From Actinobacteria bacterium 69-20 (GTDB lineage: Bacteria > Actinomycetota > Actinomycetes > Mycobacteriales > Nakamurellaceae), in assembly GCA_001897425.1 (NCBI GenBank), contig MKSW01000040.1:136051-200050 (forward strand): a stretch of 64,000 nucleotides of DNA, read 5' to 3'. The notes beneath the pieces were generated by a model. The model did no database searches, had not been told where the DNA came from, and saw only the letters and a program-made list of their open reading frames with translations. Shown here piece after piece: positions 8,550 to 18,162 of the stretch. Made by a program: the position numbers and the translations under genes. Position 1 is the first letter of the stretch. Each line of letters opens with the position of its first letter.

Positions 8550-9746
8550 ATGCTGCCTGAGTCCGCGTTACCGCTCCATGGTGTTGTCGTCCTTGACTTC
8601 AGCCAATTTTTGGCAGGTCCGGTGGCCGCCCTGCGACTGGCCGATCTGGGCGCGCGGGTCATCAAGATCGAGCGTCCGGGGAGCGGCGACATCGGACGGA
8701 CCTTGGCCTTCGCCGGACGGTCGCTCGATGGCGATACTGTGTCCTTTCATGCGATGAATCGAAACAAGGAGTCGGTGGCCGCGGACCTGAAGAACCCGGC
8801 GGACCTGGAGTTCGTCAAGGGCCTCGTCGCGAAGGCCGACGTCGTCATCGAGAACTTCCGCCCCGGCGTCATGAAGCGCCTAGGCCTGGACTACGAGACG
8901 GTTCGCGGGCTGAATCCCGCCATCGTCTACGCCAGCGCGACCGGATACGGGGACGTAGGCCCCTGGGCGACTCGGCCGGGCCAGGACCTGCTCGCCCAGT
9001 CGATCTCGGGCGTCCCCTGGTTGAGCGGCTCTGCCTCCGACGGACCCGTGCCGTTCGGACTGTCGATTGCCGATCACCTCACCAGCTGCCACCTCGCCGA
9101 AGGTGTGACGGCACTGCTGGTTCGCCGTTTCCGCACCGGCGAGGGCGGGCGCATCGAGACGAGCCTGCTCGAGGCGATGCTCGACCTGCAGTTCGAACTA
9201 CTGAGCACCCACCTCAACGACCCGACGGTGACCGTCCGCCGCGGCGGCCCGCACTCGGCGCACGCTTTTCTGTCGGCTCCATACGGCACTTACCCGACCG
9301 CAGACGGTTGGCTTGCGCTTGCGATGAACCCGATCCCCACGATCGGGAAGTTGCTCGATCTCCCGGAGCTGGAGGCTATGACCGATCCGCAGCTCTGGTG
9401 GGATCGGCAGGCCGAGATCGAGAAGCTCATCGCTGACCGGCTGCGCACCGACACGACCGGCGCCTGGCTCGCTGTTCTGGACGCCGCGGACGTCTGGTGC
9501 GCGCCGGTTCTGACCTTGGAAGAATTGGTCGCCCACGAGGGATTTGCCGCGATGGCTATGACCCAACGGGTGGGCCGGACCGGCGGCGATGGCGGGGCAG
9601 TCGAACTGTCGACAGTGCGGAGCCCGATTCGCATCGACGGGCAGCGGCTCATGGCCCCGCGCGCGGCACCGCACGTCGGAGAGCACACCGACGCCATACG
9701 GGACGAGCTGACCCGCACGGGCGTGCTCGGCGGGAGCCGATCATGA
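8550..9746 (+). CDS. Family III CoA-transferase (CaiB/BaiF)
   Basis: 398 residues. The family fold is clear: VVVLDFSQFLAGPVAALRLADLGARVIKIERPG near the N-terminus, VIENFRPGVMKRLGLDYE, and PGQDLLAQSISG carrying the catalytic Asp that forms the mixed anhydride in this family. It moves CoA between carboxylic acids in the cytoplasm. It is the first gene of a three-enzyme operon (CoA-transferase, binding-protein-like protein, MaoC hydratase), which suggests that an organic acid is activated to its CoA thioester and then hydrated or dehydrated. ATG 8550 is taken; the TTG at 8541 is less likely. The acid is unknown. Confidence 0.9.
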   Translation: MLPESALPLHGVVVLDFSQFLAGPVAALRLADLGARVIKIERPGSGDIGRTLAFAGRSLDGDTVSFHAMNRNKESVAADLKNPADLEFVKGLVAKADVVIENFRPGVMKRLGLDYETVRGLNPAIVYASATGYGDVGPWATRPGQDLLAQSISGVPWLSGSASDGPVPFGLSIADHLTSCHLAEGVTALLVRRFRTGEGGRIETSLLEAMLDLQFELLSTHLNDPTVTVRRGGPHSAHAFLSAPYGTYPTADGWLALAMNPIPTIGKLLDLPELEAMTDPQLWWDRQAEIEKLIADRLRTDTTGAWLAVLDAADVWCAPVLTLEELVAHEGFAAMAMTQRVGRTGGDGGAVELSTVRSPIRIDGQRLMAPRAAPHVGEHTDAIRDELTRTGVLGGSRS

Positions 9747-10921
9747 CCGTCGTCCTGCGCGGGATGACCTGGGAGCACGCACGCGGTTACGGCAGTGTGG
9801 TCGCGGCGGCAGCGGAGTACCGCGCCGTCCGTCCGGATGTCGAGATCCGGTGGGAATACCGCTCGCTCCAGGCGTTCGCCGATGTGCCGATCGAGCGGCT
9901 CGCCGAGCAGTACGACTTGATGGTCATCGACCACCCGCACATCCCCATCGCGGCGGAAACCGGAGCGCTCGCGCGGCTCGACGGTGTCGGCCACGATGAC
10001 GAACTCGCCGTGCTCGCGGACCAGAGTGTCGGGCTCTCGCACCGCAGCTATCAGCACCAGGGCCACCAGTTCGCGCTTGCGGCCGACGCCGCGGCCCAGG
10101 TGTCGGCGTACCGACCGGACCTCCTCGACGGGCCGCCGACAACCTGGGAAGAGGTGTTCGATCTCGCCGAGCAGGGCCGCGTCGTGTGGCCCGCGAAGCC
10201 GATCGACGCGTTCTCCAGCCTCGTCACGATCGCGGCGACGCACGGGGTCGACCCGATGTATGCGACCGACGACGCCGGGCGCGCGCGGTTCCTCACCGAA
10301 GAAGAGGCGGCGCCGGCCCTGGCGATCATGCGTCGCCTGGTCGAACTCGTGCCCAGCGAGCAGCTGACGTGGAATCCGATCCAGGCTGCTGATGCCCTCG
10401 CCGAGAGCAACGACTTTGCCTACTGCCCTTTGCTTTTCGGCTATTCGAACTACTCGCGAGAAGGCTTTCGAACGCACCGGCTGCGGTACGTCGACATCCC
10501 ACGCGGGCCGATGGGCGTCGCGGGATCACTGCTCGGCGGCGCCGGCATTGCCGTGTCGAGCGTGACGGCGCACCCGGTCGAGGCCATCGACCATGCGTTC
10601 TGGCTCGCCTCCGCCGATGTGCAGCGCGGTGTCTACTACGGTGGCGGCGGGCAACCCGGGAACGCCGTCGCGTGGGACGACGACCGGACGAACGCCGACA
10701 GCCTGGACTTTTTCCGAGGCACCAGGGCGACGCTCGAAGGTGCGTACCTTCGGCCGCGGCAGACCGGGTACATGGCGATACAGGATGAGGGCTCACCGTT
10801 GGTGACCGCGGCGCTGGAAGGGAAGCTGTCGGACACCGGGCTCATTGCCCAGCTCAACCAACTGACCTCCCGACACCTGGTGCCTCCGGTGGAGGGATCG
10901 AGAAGGCGAGGGGCGCACTGA
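9743..10921 (+). CDS. Solute-binding-protein homologue without signal peptide
   Basis: 392 residues resembling family 1 extracellular sugar-binding proteins: [63 protein letters not shown] and [27 protein letters not shown]. No signal peptide or lipobox is present; the protein begins [17 protein letters not shown], already the first strand of the fold. The ATG overlaps the CoA-transferase stop by 4 nt, so an upstream signal is excluded. It therefore appears to be cytoplasmic. It could sense or hold the substrate of its operon partners. The true function is unknown. Confidence 0.75.
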   Translation: MTVVLRGMTWEHARGYGSVVAAAAEYRAVRPDVEIRWEYRSLQAFADVPIERLAEQYDLMVIDHPHIPIAAETGALARLDGVGHDDELAVLADQSVGLSHRSYQHQGHQFALAADAAAQVSAYRPDLLDGPPTTWEEVFDLAEQGRVVWPAKPIDAFSSLVTIAATHGVDPMYATDDAGRARFLTEEEAAPALAIMRRLVELVPSEQLTWNPIQAADALAESNDFAYCPLLFGYSNYSREGFRTHRLRYVDIPRGPMGVAGSLLGGAGIAVSSVTAHPVEAIDHAFWLASADVQRGVYYGGGGQPGNAVAWDDDRTNADSLDFFRGTRATLEGAYLRPRQTGYMAIQDEGSPLVTAALEGKLSDTGLIAQLNQLTSRHLVPPVEGSRRRGAH

Positions 10922-11400
10922 TGGCCACGGTCGAGAAGTGGTACGAGGACTATGCCATCGGCTCCACCCGGACGACGACGGGCCGCACCATCACCGAGGC
11001 CGACATCGTGCTGCACGCCGGGCAGACCGGCGATTTCTTCCCGCACCACATGGACGCGGAGTGGATGAAAAGTCAGCCTGCTGGCCAACGGATCGCGCAC
11101 GGCACCTTGATCCTCTCGGTGGCGGTGGGCATGACTGCCGGAGACATCAACCCGCAGTCGATGAGCTACGGCTACGACCGGATCCGGTTCATCAGACCGG
11201 TGTTCATCGGCGACACGATCACCGTCGCTGCGGAGATCACCGCCAAGATCGATCACGCCAAGCGACCCGACGAATGGGGTTATGTTCACGAGCTCGTCAC
11301 CGTCGTCAACCAGCGGCAGGAAACGGTCCTGGTGCTCACGCATATCTACCTCGTCAACAAGCGAACCCGTGGCCCGGCTGCGCCCGGTCCGCTGGCCTAG
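10921..11400 (+). CDS. MaoC-like hydratase/dehydratase
   Basis: 159 residues with a hot-dog fold. The hydratase signature is recognisable as [21 protein letters not shown], with the Asp and His of the R-specific enoyl-CoA hydratase active site, followed by [14 protein letters not shown] and [21 protein letters not shown]. The ATG shares one base with the previous stop, so translation is coupled. Together with the CoA-transferase it implies a CoA-bound intermediate that is hydrated or dehydrated. The family also includes mesaconyl-CoA hydratases, which would fit a branched dicarboxylic acid, but this is inference. Confidence 0.87.
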   Translation: MATVEKWYEDYAIGSTRTTTGRTITEADIVLHAGQTGDFFPHHMDAEWMKSQPAGQRIAHGTLILSVAVGMTAGDINPQSMSYGYDRIRFIRPVFIGDTITVAAEITAKIDHAKRPDEWGYVHELVTVVNQRQETVLVLTHIYLVNKRTRGPAAPGPLA

Positions 11401-11409
11401 GTCGCGGTC

Positions 11410-12447
11410 ATGGCCACCCTCAGTGACGTTGCGAAGCTGGCCGGCGTCAGCGTGTCGGCGGTGTCCCGGGTGCTGTCCAATGCGCCGACCGCGAGGGTGT
11501 CCGACCGCACCCGGGAGCTGATCCATCGGGCCGTCGAGGAACTCGGCTACCAGCCGAACTTCGCCGCCCGCGCCCTACGCCGCGCACGGACGAACGCCAT
11601 CGCGATCCTCGTCCCGGACCTCACCAACGCGGTCTTCACCGGGCTGATGCTCGGTGTCAACGACGCGGCTTGGTCGAGAGGCTACACGGTGCTCATCGCG
11701 CGTGAGGAGACTCTCGAGCCGCACCCGGAACTGATCCGGCGGCTGGTCGGCGAGGGTCGCGTCGACGGCATTCTGCTGCAACTCGGTGACGCCACGGACA
11801 TGACGGTTGTCGACTCGCTCGTTGAATCCGGTGCCCCGGCGATCCTCATCAACACCATGCGGGATATCCCGATCGGCACCGTGGCCCTCGAGGACGAACG
11901 TGCGGCCGGGATAGCGACCCAGCACCTGATCGATCTCGGCCACCGCCGCATCGCGATGGTCGGTGGGCTCTCGCGGAACGATACGGCGCAACGCCGATCG
12001 GCCGGTTACCACACCGCGATGGATGCCGCCGGGCTGGCGACACCACCGGAGTGGGAGACCTGGATGGGCTACACCCCCGACAATGGGCGCGCTGCCCTCC
12101 AGCGCTTGTGGGATCTTCCCGAACGTCCGACGGCGATCGTTGCCGCGAATGTGAACGGCGCCATCGGTCTGCTCGGCGCTGCGCATCGCGCGGGTATCCG
12201 GATCCCGGACGAACTGTCGATCGTTTCGATCCATGACGTGTGGTTCGCCGACAGCACCGGACCGCCGCTGACAACAGTCCGCATGCCGCTGTACCAGATG
12301 GGAGTGACCGCCGTCGCGGCGCTGCATGAGCGGATCGGCGGCGGCGAGCTACGGCACGAACGGGTGGACGGCGAGCCGCCGGTGCTCGTCGTACGGGAGT
12401 CGACGGCGCCTCCGCCAGGTTCACGAAAAGTTCGGCGCCGCCCGTGA
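11410..12447 (+). CDS. LacI-family transcriptional repressor
   Basis: 345 residues. A classic LacI headpiece (TLSDVAKLAGVSVSAVSRVLSN) with hinge helix VEELGYQPNFAARALRR is followed by a periplasmic-binding-like effector domain (NAIAILVPDLTNAVFTGLMLGVNDAA, HLIDLGHRRIAMVGG, GYHTAMDAAGL, ELSIVSIHD). It lies 9 bp after the MaoC gene. Likely operators with a central CG palindrome occur at 8499, near 12470, and at 16614 and 16644, all before units of this island, so it probably represses the island and is released by the imported sugar or a derivative. Confidence 0.92.
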   Translation: MATLSDVAKLAGVSVSAVSRVLSNAPTARVSDRTRELIHRAVEELGYQPNFAARALRRARTNAIAILVPDLTNAVFTGLMLGVNDAAWSRGYTVLIAREETLEPHPELIRRLVGEGRVDGILLQLGDATDMTVVDSLVESGAPAILINTMRDIPIGTVALEDERAAGIATQHLIDLGHRRIAMVGGLSRNDTAQRRSAGYHTAMDAAGLATPPEWETWMGYTPDNGRAALQRLWDLPERPTAIVAANVNGAIGLLGAAHRAGIRIPDELSIVSIHDVWFADSTGPPLTTVRMPLYQMGVTAVAALHERIGGGELRHERVDGEPPVLVVRESTAPPPGSRKVRRRP

Positions 12448-12468
12448 TCATCAGACCAGTCGTTGCTG

Positions 12469-12480
12469 ATCAATCGTTCG
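12469..12480. promoter_or_regulatory. Weak LacI-type operator candidate
   Basis: ATCAATCGTTCG contains the central TCAA-n-CGTT pattern of the stronger sites at 8499 and 16614, but departs from the palindrome at about three positions. It lies about 80 bp before the aldo/keto reductase gene. TGATC/ATCAG-type repeats on both sides (12446-12456 and 12501-12511) may be sites for a GntR regulator. Confidence 0.35.
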
Positions 12481-12556
12481 CCCACTAGGCTCAGCGGGAA
12501 TTGATCTGATGATTTCGGGCACGTCACGGCCATCGGCCGTGAAGGAGGATCGCTCC

Positions 12557-13525
12557 ATGCAGAGAAGCTCGGAGTTTCGCGGCGTCGCGCCGACGTTGCT
12601 CGGGTTCGGCGGCGCGCAACTCGGCAACCTGTACCGGGAGACGAGCGACGACGATGCCGCGGCGGCGATCGATGCCGCGTGGGATCGGGGGGTGCGGTAT
12701 TTCGACACCGCGCCCCACTACGGGCTCGGCCTGTCGGAGCGACGGATAGGTGCGGGTCTTGCCGGTCGACCGCGCGGCGAGTACGTGCTGTCGACGAAGG
12801 TCGGCAAGATGCTCGATCCGAGTCCGTCAACCGCGGACCGCATGGACGATCAGGGCTTCGCGGTGCCGGCGCTGTTCCGCCGCCGATTCGACTTCTCGCG
12901 CGACGCGGTGCTCCGTTCCGTTGACGAATCGCTCGGCAGGCTCGGCACCGACTACCTCGACATCGCCTTCCTGCACGATCCGGACGACCACTGGGAGTCG
13001 GCGTCGACCACCGGAATCGGTGCGCTCGTCGAGCTCCGCGAGCAAGGGGTCGTGAAAGCCATCGGCGCCGGGATGAACCAGTCCGAGATGCTCACCCAAT
13101 TCGTCAGGGCCACCGACGTGGACGTCGTCATGGTCGCCGGGCGCTACTCGCTGCTCGACCAACGCGCCCAGGACGACCTGCTGCCCGCCGCGGCGGAACG
13201 CGGCGTCGCGGTGGTCGATGCCGGAATCTACAACTCCGGGCTGCTCAGCCGGGATAGCGTCCCGGACACAGCGAAGTACGACTACGCGGACGCCCCGCCC
13301 GAGCTCATTGAGCGGGCTCGGCGGATCGCGGCGGTCTGTGAGGCGCACGGGACCACGCTGCCGATCGCCGCCACGCAGTTCCCGCTGCGGAATCCGGCCG
13401 TGGCATGCGTCGTGATCGGTCTGCGCAACGCCGACCAGGTCCGGTCCGCCGTCGAGCGCCTGACGGCGTCGGTGCCCGGCGACCTGTGGACCGACCTCGC
13501 CGCCGAAGGCCTCGTCCGCTTGTAA
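12557..13525 (+). CDS. Aldo/keto reductase, probable L-fucose dehydrogenase
   Basis: 322 residues with the AKR tetrad: Asp and Tyr in DTAPHYGLG, Lys in STKVGKML and His in FLHDPDD. The sequence is of the pyridoxal 4-dehydrogenase/L-fucose dehydrogenase type (opening [14 protein letters not shown] and late [12 protein letters not shown]). The likely reaction is NAD(P)+-dependent oxidation of L-fucose, or a related aldose, to the lactone. The ATG at 12557 has AAGGAGG 7 nt upstream, which rules out the in-frame ATG at 12509. L-fuconate dehydratase follows 29 bp downstream. Confidence 0.88.
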   Translation: MQRSSEFRGVAPTLLGFGGAQLGNLYRETSDDDAAAAIDAAWDRGVRYFDTAPHYGLGLSERRIGAGLAGRPRGEYVLSTKVGKMLDPSPSTADRMDDQGFAVPALFRRRFDFSRDAVLRSVDESLGRLGTDYLDIAFLHDPDDHWESASTTGIGALVELREQGVVKAIGAGMNQSEMLTQFVRATDVDVVMVAGRYSLLDQRAQDDLLPAAAERGVAVVDAGIYNSGLLSRDSVPDTAKYDYADAPPELIERARRIAAVCEAHGTTLPIAATQFPLRNPAVACVVIGLRNADQVRSAVERLTASVPGDLWTDLAAEGLVRL

Positions 13526-13554
13526 CACTGCCACGTCGACGCCGAAAGGTCCCG

Positions 13555-14859
13555 ATGCCTACCATCACCAAGGTTCGTGTCCACGATGTCCGCTTCCCGA
13601 CCTCGAAGACGCTCGATGGATCCGACGCGATGAACAAGGACGGCGACTATTCCGCCGCCTATGTGGTCCTGGAAACCGACGAGCCGGGACTCGCCGGCCA
13701 CGGGTTCACCTTCACGATCGGCCGCGGTAACGATGTCGTCGCAGAGACGTCCCGGCAGCGCGCACTGCCGCTCGTCGGCCGCGATGTCGAGGCGCTGGTC
13801 GGCGACCTCGGTGGGATCTACCGAGAGCTGGCGTCGGACTCGCAACTACGCTGGCTCGGTCCCGAGAAGGGTGTCGTCCACCTCGCGATGGCGGCCGTGA
13901 TGAACGCCGTATGGGACCTCGCCGCTCGGCGGGCCGGGAAGCCGCTGTGGCGCTTGCTAACGGACATGGAGCCGGAGGAGTTCGTCGACGTCCTTGACCT
14001 GCGATACCTGTCCGACGCGCTCACGCGCGACGAGGCACTGCAGATCCTGGAGCAAGCCCGGCCGGGGCGGATGGAGCGGATCCACGACCTTGAGTCACGC
14101 GGAGGCTACCCCTGCTACACGACGAGTGCCGGATGGCTCGGCTACAGCGATGACAAACTTCGCAGGCTGCTCGCCGAAGCGGTTGACCAGGGGTACCGGC
14201 ATGTCAAGCTGAAGGTCGGTGCGAACGTCGACGACGACATTCGGCGGCTGGCGATCGCCCGAGAGGTGATCGGATGGGACGCCAACCTCATGATCGACGC
14301 GAATCAGGTCTGGGACGTACCGCAGGCGATCGAATGGATAGGCCGGCTGGCCGAGTTCAGGCCGTTGTGGATCGAGGAGCCGACGAGTCCGGACGACGTC
14401 CTCGGCCACGCCGCGATCCGTCGCGCGGTCTCGCCGATCGGCGTCGCCACTGGTGAGCACGGCATGAACCGGGTCCTGTTCAAGCAGATGTTCCAGGCAG
14501 AAGCGATCGACTACTGCCAGCTCGATTCCGCGCGGCTGGCGAGCATCAACGAGATCATGGCGGTCTATCTCCTGGCGGCGAAGTTCGGTGTTCCGGTGTG
14601 CCCGCACGCCGGCGGGGTCGGCCTTTGCGAGCTTGTCCAGCACCTGTCCATCGTCGACTTCGTCGCGATCTCGGGCTCGTTAGACGGGCGGGTGACCGAG
14701 TTCGTCGACCATCTCCACGAGCATTTTGTCGATCCGTGCGTCGTCAAGAACGGTCACTACCGGCTGCCGCAGTCCCCGGGGTACAGCGCCGCGATGCACG
14801 AGCAATCGGTTGTCGAATATGAGTACCCGTCGGGCAGTTACTGGGCGGCGCAATGCTAA
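13555..14859 (+). CDS. fucD: L-fuconate dehydratase
   Basis: 434 residues, close to the length of characterised L-fuconate dehydratases. The diagnostic N-terminal loop [17 protein letters not shown] is present. The barrel shows the KxK base in [10 protein letters not shown], metal ligands in [21 protein letters not shown] and IGVATGEHG, and the catalytic His in [14 protein letters not shown]. It converts L-fuconate to 2-keto-3-deoxy-L-fuconate. This is the best-defined enzyme of the island and anchors the pathway assignment. Closely related acids such as D-arabinonate or L-galactonate could also be used. Confidence 0.92.
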   Translation: MPTITKVRVHDVRFPTSKTLDGSDAMNKDGDYSAAYVVLETDEPGLAGHGFTFTIGRGNDVVAETSRQRALPLVGRDVEALVGDLGGIYRELASDSQLRWLGPEKGVVHLAMAAVMNAVWDLAARRAGKPLWRLLTDMEPEEFVDVLDLRYLSDALTRDEALQILEQARPGRMERIHDLESRGGYPCYTTSAGWLGYSDDKLRRLLAEAVDQGYRHVKLKVGANVDDDIRRLAIAREVIGWDANLMIDANQVWDVPQAIEWIGRLAEFRPLWIEEPTSPDDVLGHAAIRRAVSPIGVATGEHGMNRVLFKQMFQAEAIDYCQLDSARLASINEIMAVYLLAAKFGVPVCPHAGGVGLCELVQHLSIVDFVAISGSLDGRVTEFVDHLHEHFVDPCVVKNGHYRLPQSPGYSAAMHEQSVVEYEYPSGSYWAAQC

Positions 14860-14874
14860 GGCGGCGTGGCGCGA

Positions 14875-15615
14875 TCAGGAGTCAGTGTCGCCATTCGGAT
14901 GGTTGTCGGCGTAGTCCTGGACGCCCAGTAGGTGTATCGCCATCCGGATCTTCGCTCGTTCCGGGTCGCGCCTCCGGAGTTCTGTGAGGATCGCGCTGTG
15001 CTGTGCCTGGGTCGAACTCACCGCGCCGCGTTCGCGGATCGCCCGCCACAGGCGCGCTCGGTAGGTGCGGCCGACGAGCGACTCGATCATCGCTGCAAGC
15101 GCGGGATTCCCGCTCGCACGGGCGATCAGCCGGTGGAACTGCGTGTCCGCCTCGATGAAGGCCTCCAGATCGGCTTGCGTGAGCTCGCCTTCGGCCATCT
15201 CGGCGACGCTATCAAGGATCCGCCCGGCCTCGTCAAGCTCCGTGTCCGTCATCTTGAGGGCGGCCTGTGCGACGGTCTCCGTCTCGAGTACCCGCCGGAC
15301 GGCCAGCAGGTGCCCGGCGTTCGACGGAAGTTGGAGGTCGGCAAGGAAGCTGAGCGGGCCCAGCAATTGAAGTGGGTCCAGGTCCGTCAGGTACGTCCCA
15401 TCGCCCTGCCGCGTCTCGAGGATTCCGAGGATCGCGAGCGCCCGGACACCTTCACGGAGCGGGCCACGGGAGACTCCCAGCTGGGCGGCGAGGTCCTTCT
15501 CGATCGGCAGCCGGGCGCCTGGGCCGAGGCGCCCGGACATGATCATGGCCTTGATGCCCTCGATGACGATGTCGGCCTGCGACGGTCTCGGGCTCGTCGA
15601 CGTGGCGCTGACCAT
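14875..15615 (-). CDS. GntR/FadR-family regulator, second copy
   Basis: 246 residues: winged helix VIEGIKAMIMSGRLGPGARLPIEKDLAAQLGVSRGPLREGVRALAILGILETRQGDGTYL, then an FCD domain with FHRLIARASGNPALAAMIE and HSAILTELRRRDPERAKIRMAIH. It is divergent from the lactonase gene, sharing a 64-bp promoter gap, an arrangement typical of a local repressor. ATG at 15615 is chosen because the winged helix starts about 15 residues later. The convergent fucD gene ends only 15 bp away. Confidence 0.9.
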   Translation of the reverse strand: MVSATSTSPRPSQADIVIEGIKAMIMSGRLGPGARLPIEKDLAAQLGVSRGPLREGVRALAILGILETRQGDGTYLTDLDPLQLLGPLSFLADLQLPSNAGHLLAVRRVLETETVAQAALKMTDTELDEAGRILDSVAEMAEGELTQADLEAFIEADTQFHRLIARASGNPALAAMIESLVGRTYRARLWRAIRERGAVSSTQAQHSAILTELRRRDPERAKIRMAIHLLGVQDYADNHPNGDTDS

Positions 15616-15679
15616 GCATGCAGTGTAAAGAGCGGCTGTCCGTGCCAGGGAGCACGGCTCGCGGACCGAGGAGGAACAG

Positions 15680-16543
15680 ATGACGGTGATCGATGCCCAC
15701 CAGCATGCGTGGGACCCGAGGGTGGTCGAATACGACTGGCTCGTCGGAGATGATCCGCTGAACCGGCCGATCCTGTGGGACGAGTTGGCTCCGCACCTTG
15801 CTCGTAACGGGATCACCGGAACGGTGATGGTCCAGTCGGCGGACAATGACGCCGACACCGAGTTCATGGTCGAGACGGCGAAGGCGCACCCGGAGGTCCT
15901 CGCGATCGTCGGCTACGTTCCGTTGCACGACCCCGCAGAGGCGGCTCGGGGCCTTGACCAATATCGGGCGGAGCCACGGATCGTCGGCTACCGGAATCTC
16001 ATCCACACCCGTGCGGACGTCGATTGGCTCGTGCGCCCGGCGTTCGACGAGGGGCTCGGCCTGCTGGAGGCTGCGGGCGTCACCTTCGACATTGTCGGCG
16101 TGTTGCCGGAGCATCTCCGGCACGTGCCGACTCTCTCCGAGCGGCATCCGGATCTGAAGATGGTGATCGATCATCTCAACAAGCCCCCGATCGGTGCCGA
16201 CGACCGGGACCCGTGGTGGAGTCTCATCGCTCGAGCGGCGGAAAACCCGAACGTCTACGCGAAAGTGTCGGGGCTCTATGCAGCGGTCGGTGATCCGGCC
16301 TCCTGGACGCCCGACATGATCCGGCCCTTCTTCGATCGCGCCTTGGAGGTCTTCGGCCCGGAGCGCCTGATGTACGGCGGCGACTGGCCGATCTCGATGC
16401 TCGCCGGTGACTACGACCGGGTATGGGACGGGCTGCAGATGGTTTTCGCCGACCTCGGTGCGGCCGACCGGGAGCGGATCTTGGCCGGCACCGCGATCGA
16501 GTTCTACGGGATTGGCCGAGCGCGGATCGGACAAACCGGATGA
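15680..16543 (+). CDS. Amidohydrolase, probable L-fuconolactonase
   Basis: 287 residues of the amidohydrolase superfamily (COG3618 type). The metal-binding HxH lies in VIDAHQHAWDPR; other conserved parts are NLIHTRADVDW, KMVIDHLNKPP, YAKVSGLY and MYGGDWPIS, where the Asp is the catalytic base. It probably opens L-fucono-1,4-lactone to L-fuconate, the step between the aldo/keto reductase and fucD. A GAGGAGGAA ribosome-binding site precedes the ATG. Confidence 0.87.
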   Translation: MTVIDAHQHAWDPRVVEYDWLVGDDPLNRPILWDELAPHLARNGITGTVMVQSADNDADTEFMVETAKAHPEVLAIVGYVPLHDPAEAARGLDQYRAEPRIVGYRNLIHTRADVDWLVRPAFDEGLGLLEAAGVTFDIVGVLPEHLRHVPTLSERHPDLKMVIDHLNKPPIGADDRDPWWSLIARAAENPNVYAKVSGLYAAVGDPASWTPDMIRPFFDRALEVFGPERLMYGGDWPISMLAGDYDRVWDGLQMVFADLGAADRERILAGTAIEFYGIGRARIGQTG

Positions 16544-16578
16544 CGCGTTGACTACGGGCTCATCGGCGCTAGTCATCA

Positions 16579-16589
16579 GATGTATTGAT
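16579..16589 (+). promoter_or_regulatory. GATGTATTGAT box, second copy
   Basis: Identical to 8425-8435, preceded by TCATCA so that ATCA and TGAT form an inverted repeat with a 7-nt spacer. It lies upstream of the ABC transporter genes and is a candidate GntR-family site. Confidence 0.35.
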
Positions 16590-16613
16590 ACGAAATCGTC
16601 ATAATTTCGACGC

Positions 16614-16655
16614 TCAAACGTTTGACTGGTGGCGCTAGCAGGGCTTAACGTTTGA
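16614..16655. promoter_or_regulatory. Two LacI-type operators before the ABC transporter
   Basis: TCAAACGTTTGA at 16614-16625 is a perfect 12-bp palindrome with a central CG. A second copy, CTTAACGTTTGA at 16644-16655, keeps the right half. The centres are 30 bp apart, close to three helical turns, so two repressor dimers could bind on one face. They lie 73 to 114 bp before the start of the binding-protein gene. Confidence 0.65.
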
Positions 16656-16727
16656 CCACGCGCGGTTCGCGACAATCCAGCAGCCCGGCAGACGAGCCCG
16701 CTGCACCGAAACTTCCAAGGAGTGTCA

Positions 16728-18125
16728 ATGTCGACATCACGGGCGCGGACGCGCCTGCTCACGGGCGGGGCCACCGCGGTGGTCGCGGTTGCAGCACTCC
16801 TGCTGGCCGGGTGTTCCTCCTCCGGCGGCGCGACCGGTGGCAGTTCCAGCTCTTCGGGATCGGCCGGTTCCACGAGCGCGGCCAGCACCGGCGAAAGCGG
16901 TTCGGGCACTTCCGGTTCCGGCGGTGGGATCACCGTGTGGGTTGACGCGCCCCGCGTCCCGGCGGTTCAAGCGTTCGAGAAGGCCCATCCCGAGATTCCG
17001 GTCAAGATGGTCCAGAACGACGGGACCATCGGTGGCCAGAGCACGAAGCAGGCATTCGCCAACTTCGATGCCGCCGGCTCGGGTTGGCCAGATGCGATCT
17101 TCTTCACCTCGAACGACGACATCGCCTGGGCGACGAGTTCGCAGAGCAACTACGCCGCGAATCTGTCGGCTGTGCCGGAGTTGGCGGACGTCATCAAGGG
17201 CTATGACCCGGCGACCATCTCCTTCTGCAACATCGGCGGCCAGATCCGTTGCCTGCGCAACGACGCGGCGCCGGACGTCTTCTGGTACGACGCGAAGTTC
17301 TTCAAGGACAACAACTACACGGTTCCCAAGTCGTGGGAGGACTACTTCACGTTGGCGATCAAAATCGCCAAGGACCACCCGGGCAAGATCAGCGGGTTCC
17401 TGGGAGACGCCTATGCCGTGAACCGCTACTTGCAGGCGGCGAACTGCCCGACGAACAGCCCGAAGTCGGAAACCGAGGTCGTGCTCAACCCGCAGAACCC
17501 GAACTGCACGAAGATGGGGCAACTCCTCGACCAGGCGTACCAGGCCAAGGCGCTCAGCCCGCTCGGGGTCTTCGACGCGGACGCGGTGAAGGCTTCTACC
17601 AACCTGGTCATGACGCCGGGAGCCCTGTGGTACGGCAGCTACCTGCTGCAGGCCACCTGGAAGGTGCCGGCCGGCAACTGGACCGCATCGGATCCGTTGA
17701 CCTGGGACGGCAAGCCGTCGATGGGTGACGAGGGCGGCGGGCTGTGGGGCATGTCCTCCCACGTGACCGGCAAGGAGAAGGAGAACACCATCACCTTCAT
17801 GAAGTTCGTCGCGACCGACCCGGCGTGGCAGGTGGATCTGTCGACCGGCCTACCGGCCTACGGCCCCGACCAGGACCCGTGGCTGGCGAAGTTCGGCACC
17901 GACGGCTACTACAGCAACCTCGACCAGCTGAAGGCGGCGTTCAAGTCGTCCCTGGCGGCGGTGGCGCCGTACCAGTACATGCTCTACGACACCGGCAACG
18001 TCTGGACCCAGACGATCCCGACCACGCTGACCTCCGGCGGAACGATGTCGGCCGCGCTGGCCAAGTTCTTCTCGACGCTGACCGACCAGGCGAAGTCGAT
18101 CGGGTACACCGTTTCGGCCGGCTAG
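16728..18125 (+). CDS. ABC sugar-binding lipoprotein
   Basis: 465 residues. The signal peptide ends at lipobox LLAGC, followed by a Ser/Gly linker and a family 1 extracellular binding protein: GITVWVDAPRVPAVQAFEKAHPEI, VFWYDAKFFKDNNYTVPKSWEDYFTLAIKI, GALWYGSYLLQATW and ENTITFMKFVATDP. ATG 16728 has AAGGAG 5 nt upstream, better than the GTG two codons before. It delivers the island's sugar to the two permeases encoded next. Confidence 0.93.
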   Translation: MSTSRARTRLLTGGATAVVAVAALLLAGCSSSGGATGGSSSSSGSAGSTSAASTGESGSGTSGSGGGITVWVDAPRVPAVQAFEKAHPEIPVKMVQNDGTIGGQSTKQAFANFDAAGSGWPDAIFFTSNDDIAWATSSQSNYAANLSAVPELADVIKGYDPATISFCNIGGQIRCLRNDAAPDVFWYDAKFFKDNNYTVPKSWEDYFTLAIKIAKDHPGKISGFLGDAYAVNRYLQAANCPTNSPKSETEVVLNPQNPNCTKMGQLLDQAYQAKALSPLGVFDADAVKASTNLVMTPGALWYGSYLLQATWKVPAGNWTASDPLTWDGKPSMGDEGGGLWGMSSHVTGKEKENTITFMKFVATDPAWQVDLSTGLPAYGPDQDPWLAKFGTDGYYSNLDQLKAAFKSSLAAVAPYQYMLYDTGNVWTQTIPTTLTSGGTMSAALAKFFSTLTDQAKSIGYTVSAG

Positions 18126-18162
18126 TTCCGCTCATGCCACCGACATCTCGCGTGAGGAGACC

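Noticed and set aside
13555..14859. L-rhamnonate dehydratase as the function of the 13555 gene
   Set aside because: The loop [15 protein letters not shown] and the barrel motifs are those of L-fuconate dehydratases; the RhaM-type mutarotase alone does not outweigh this.
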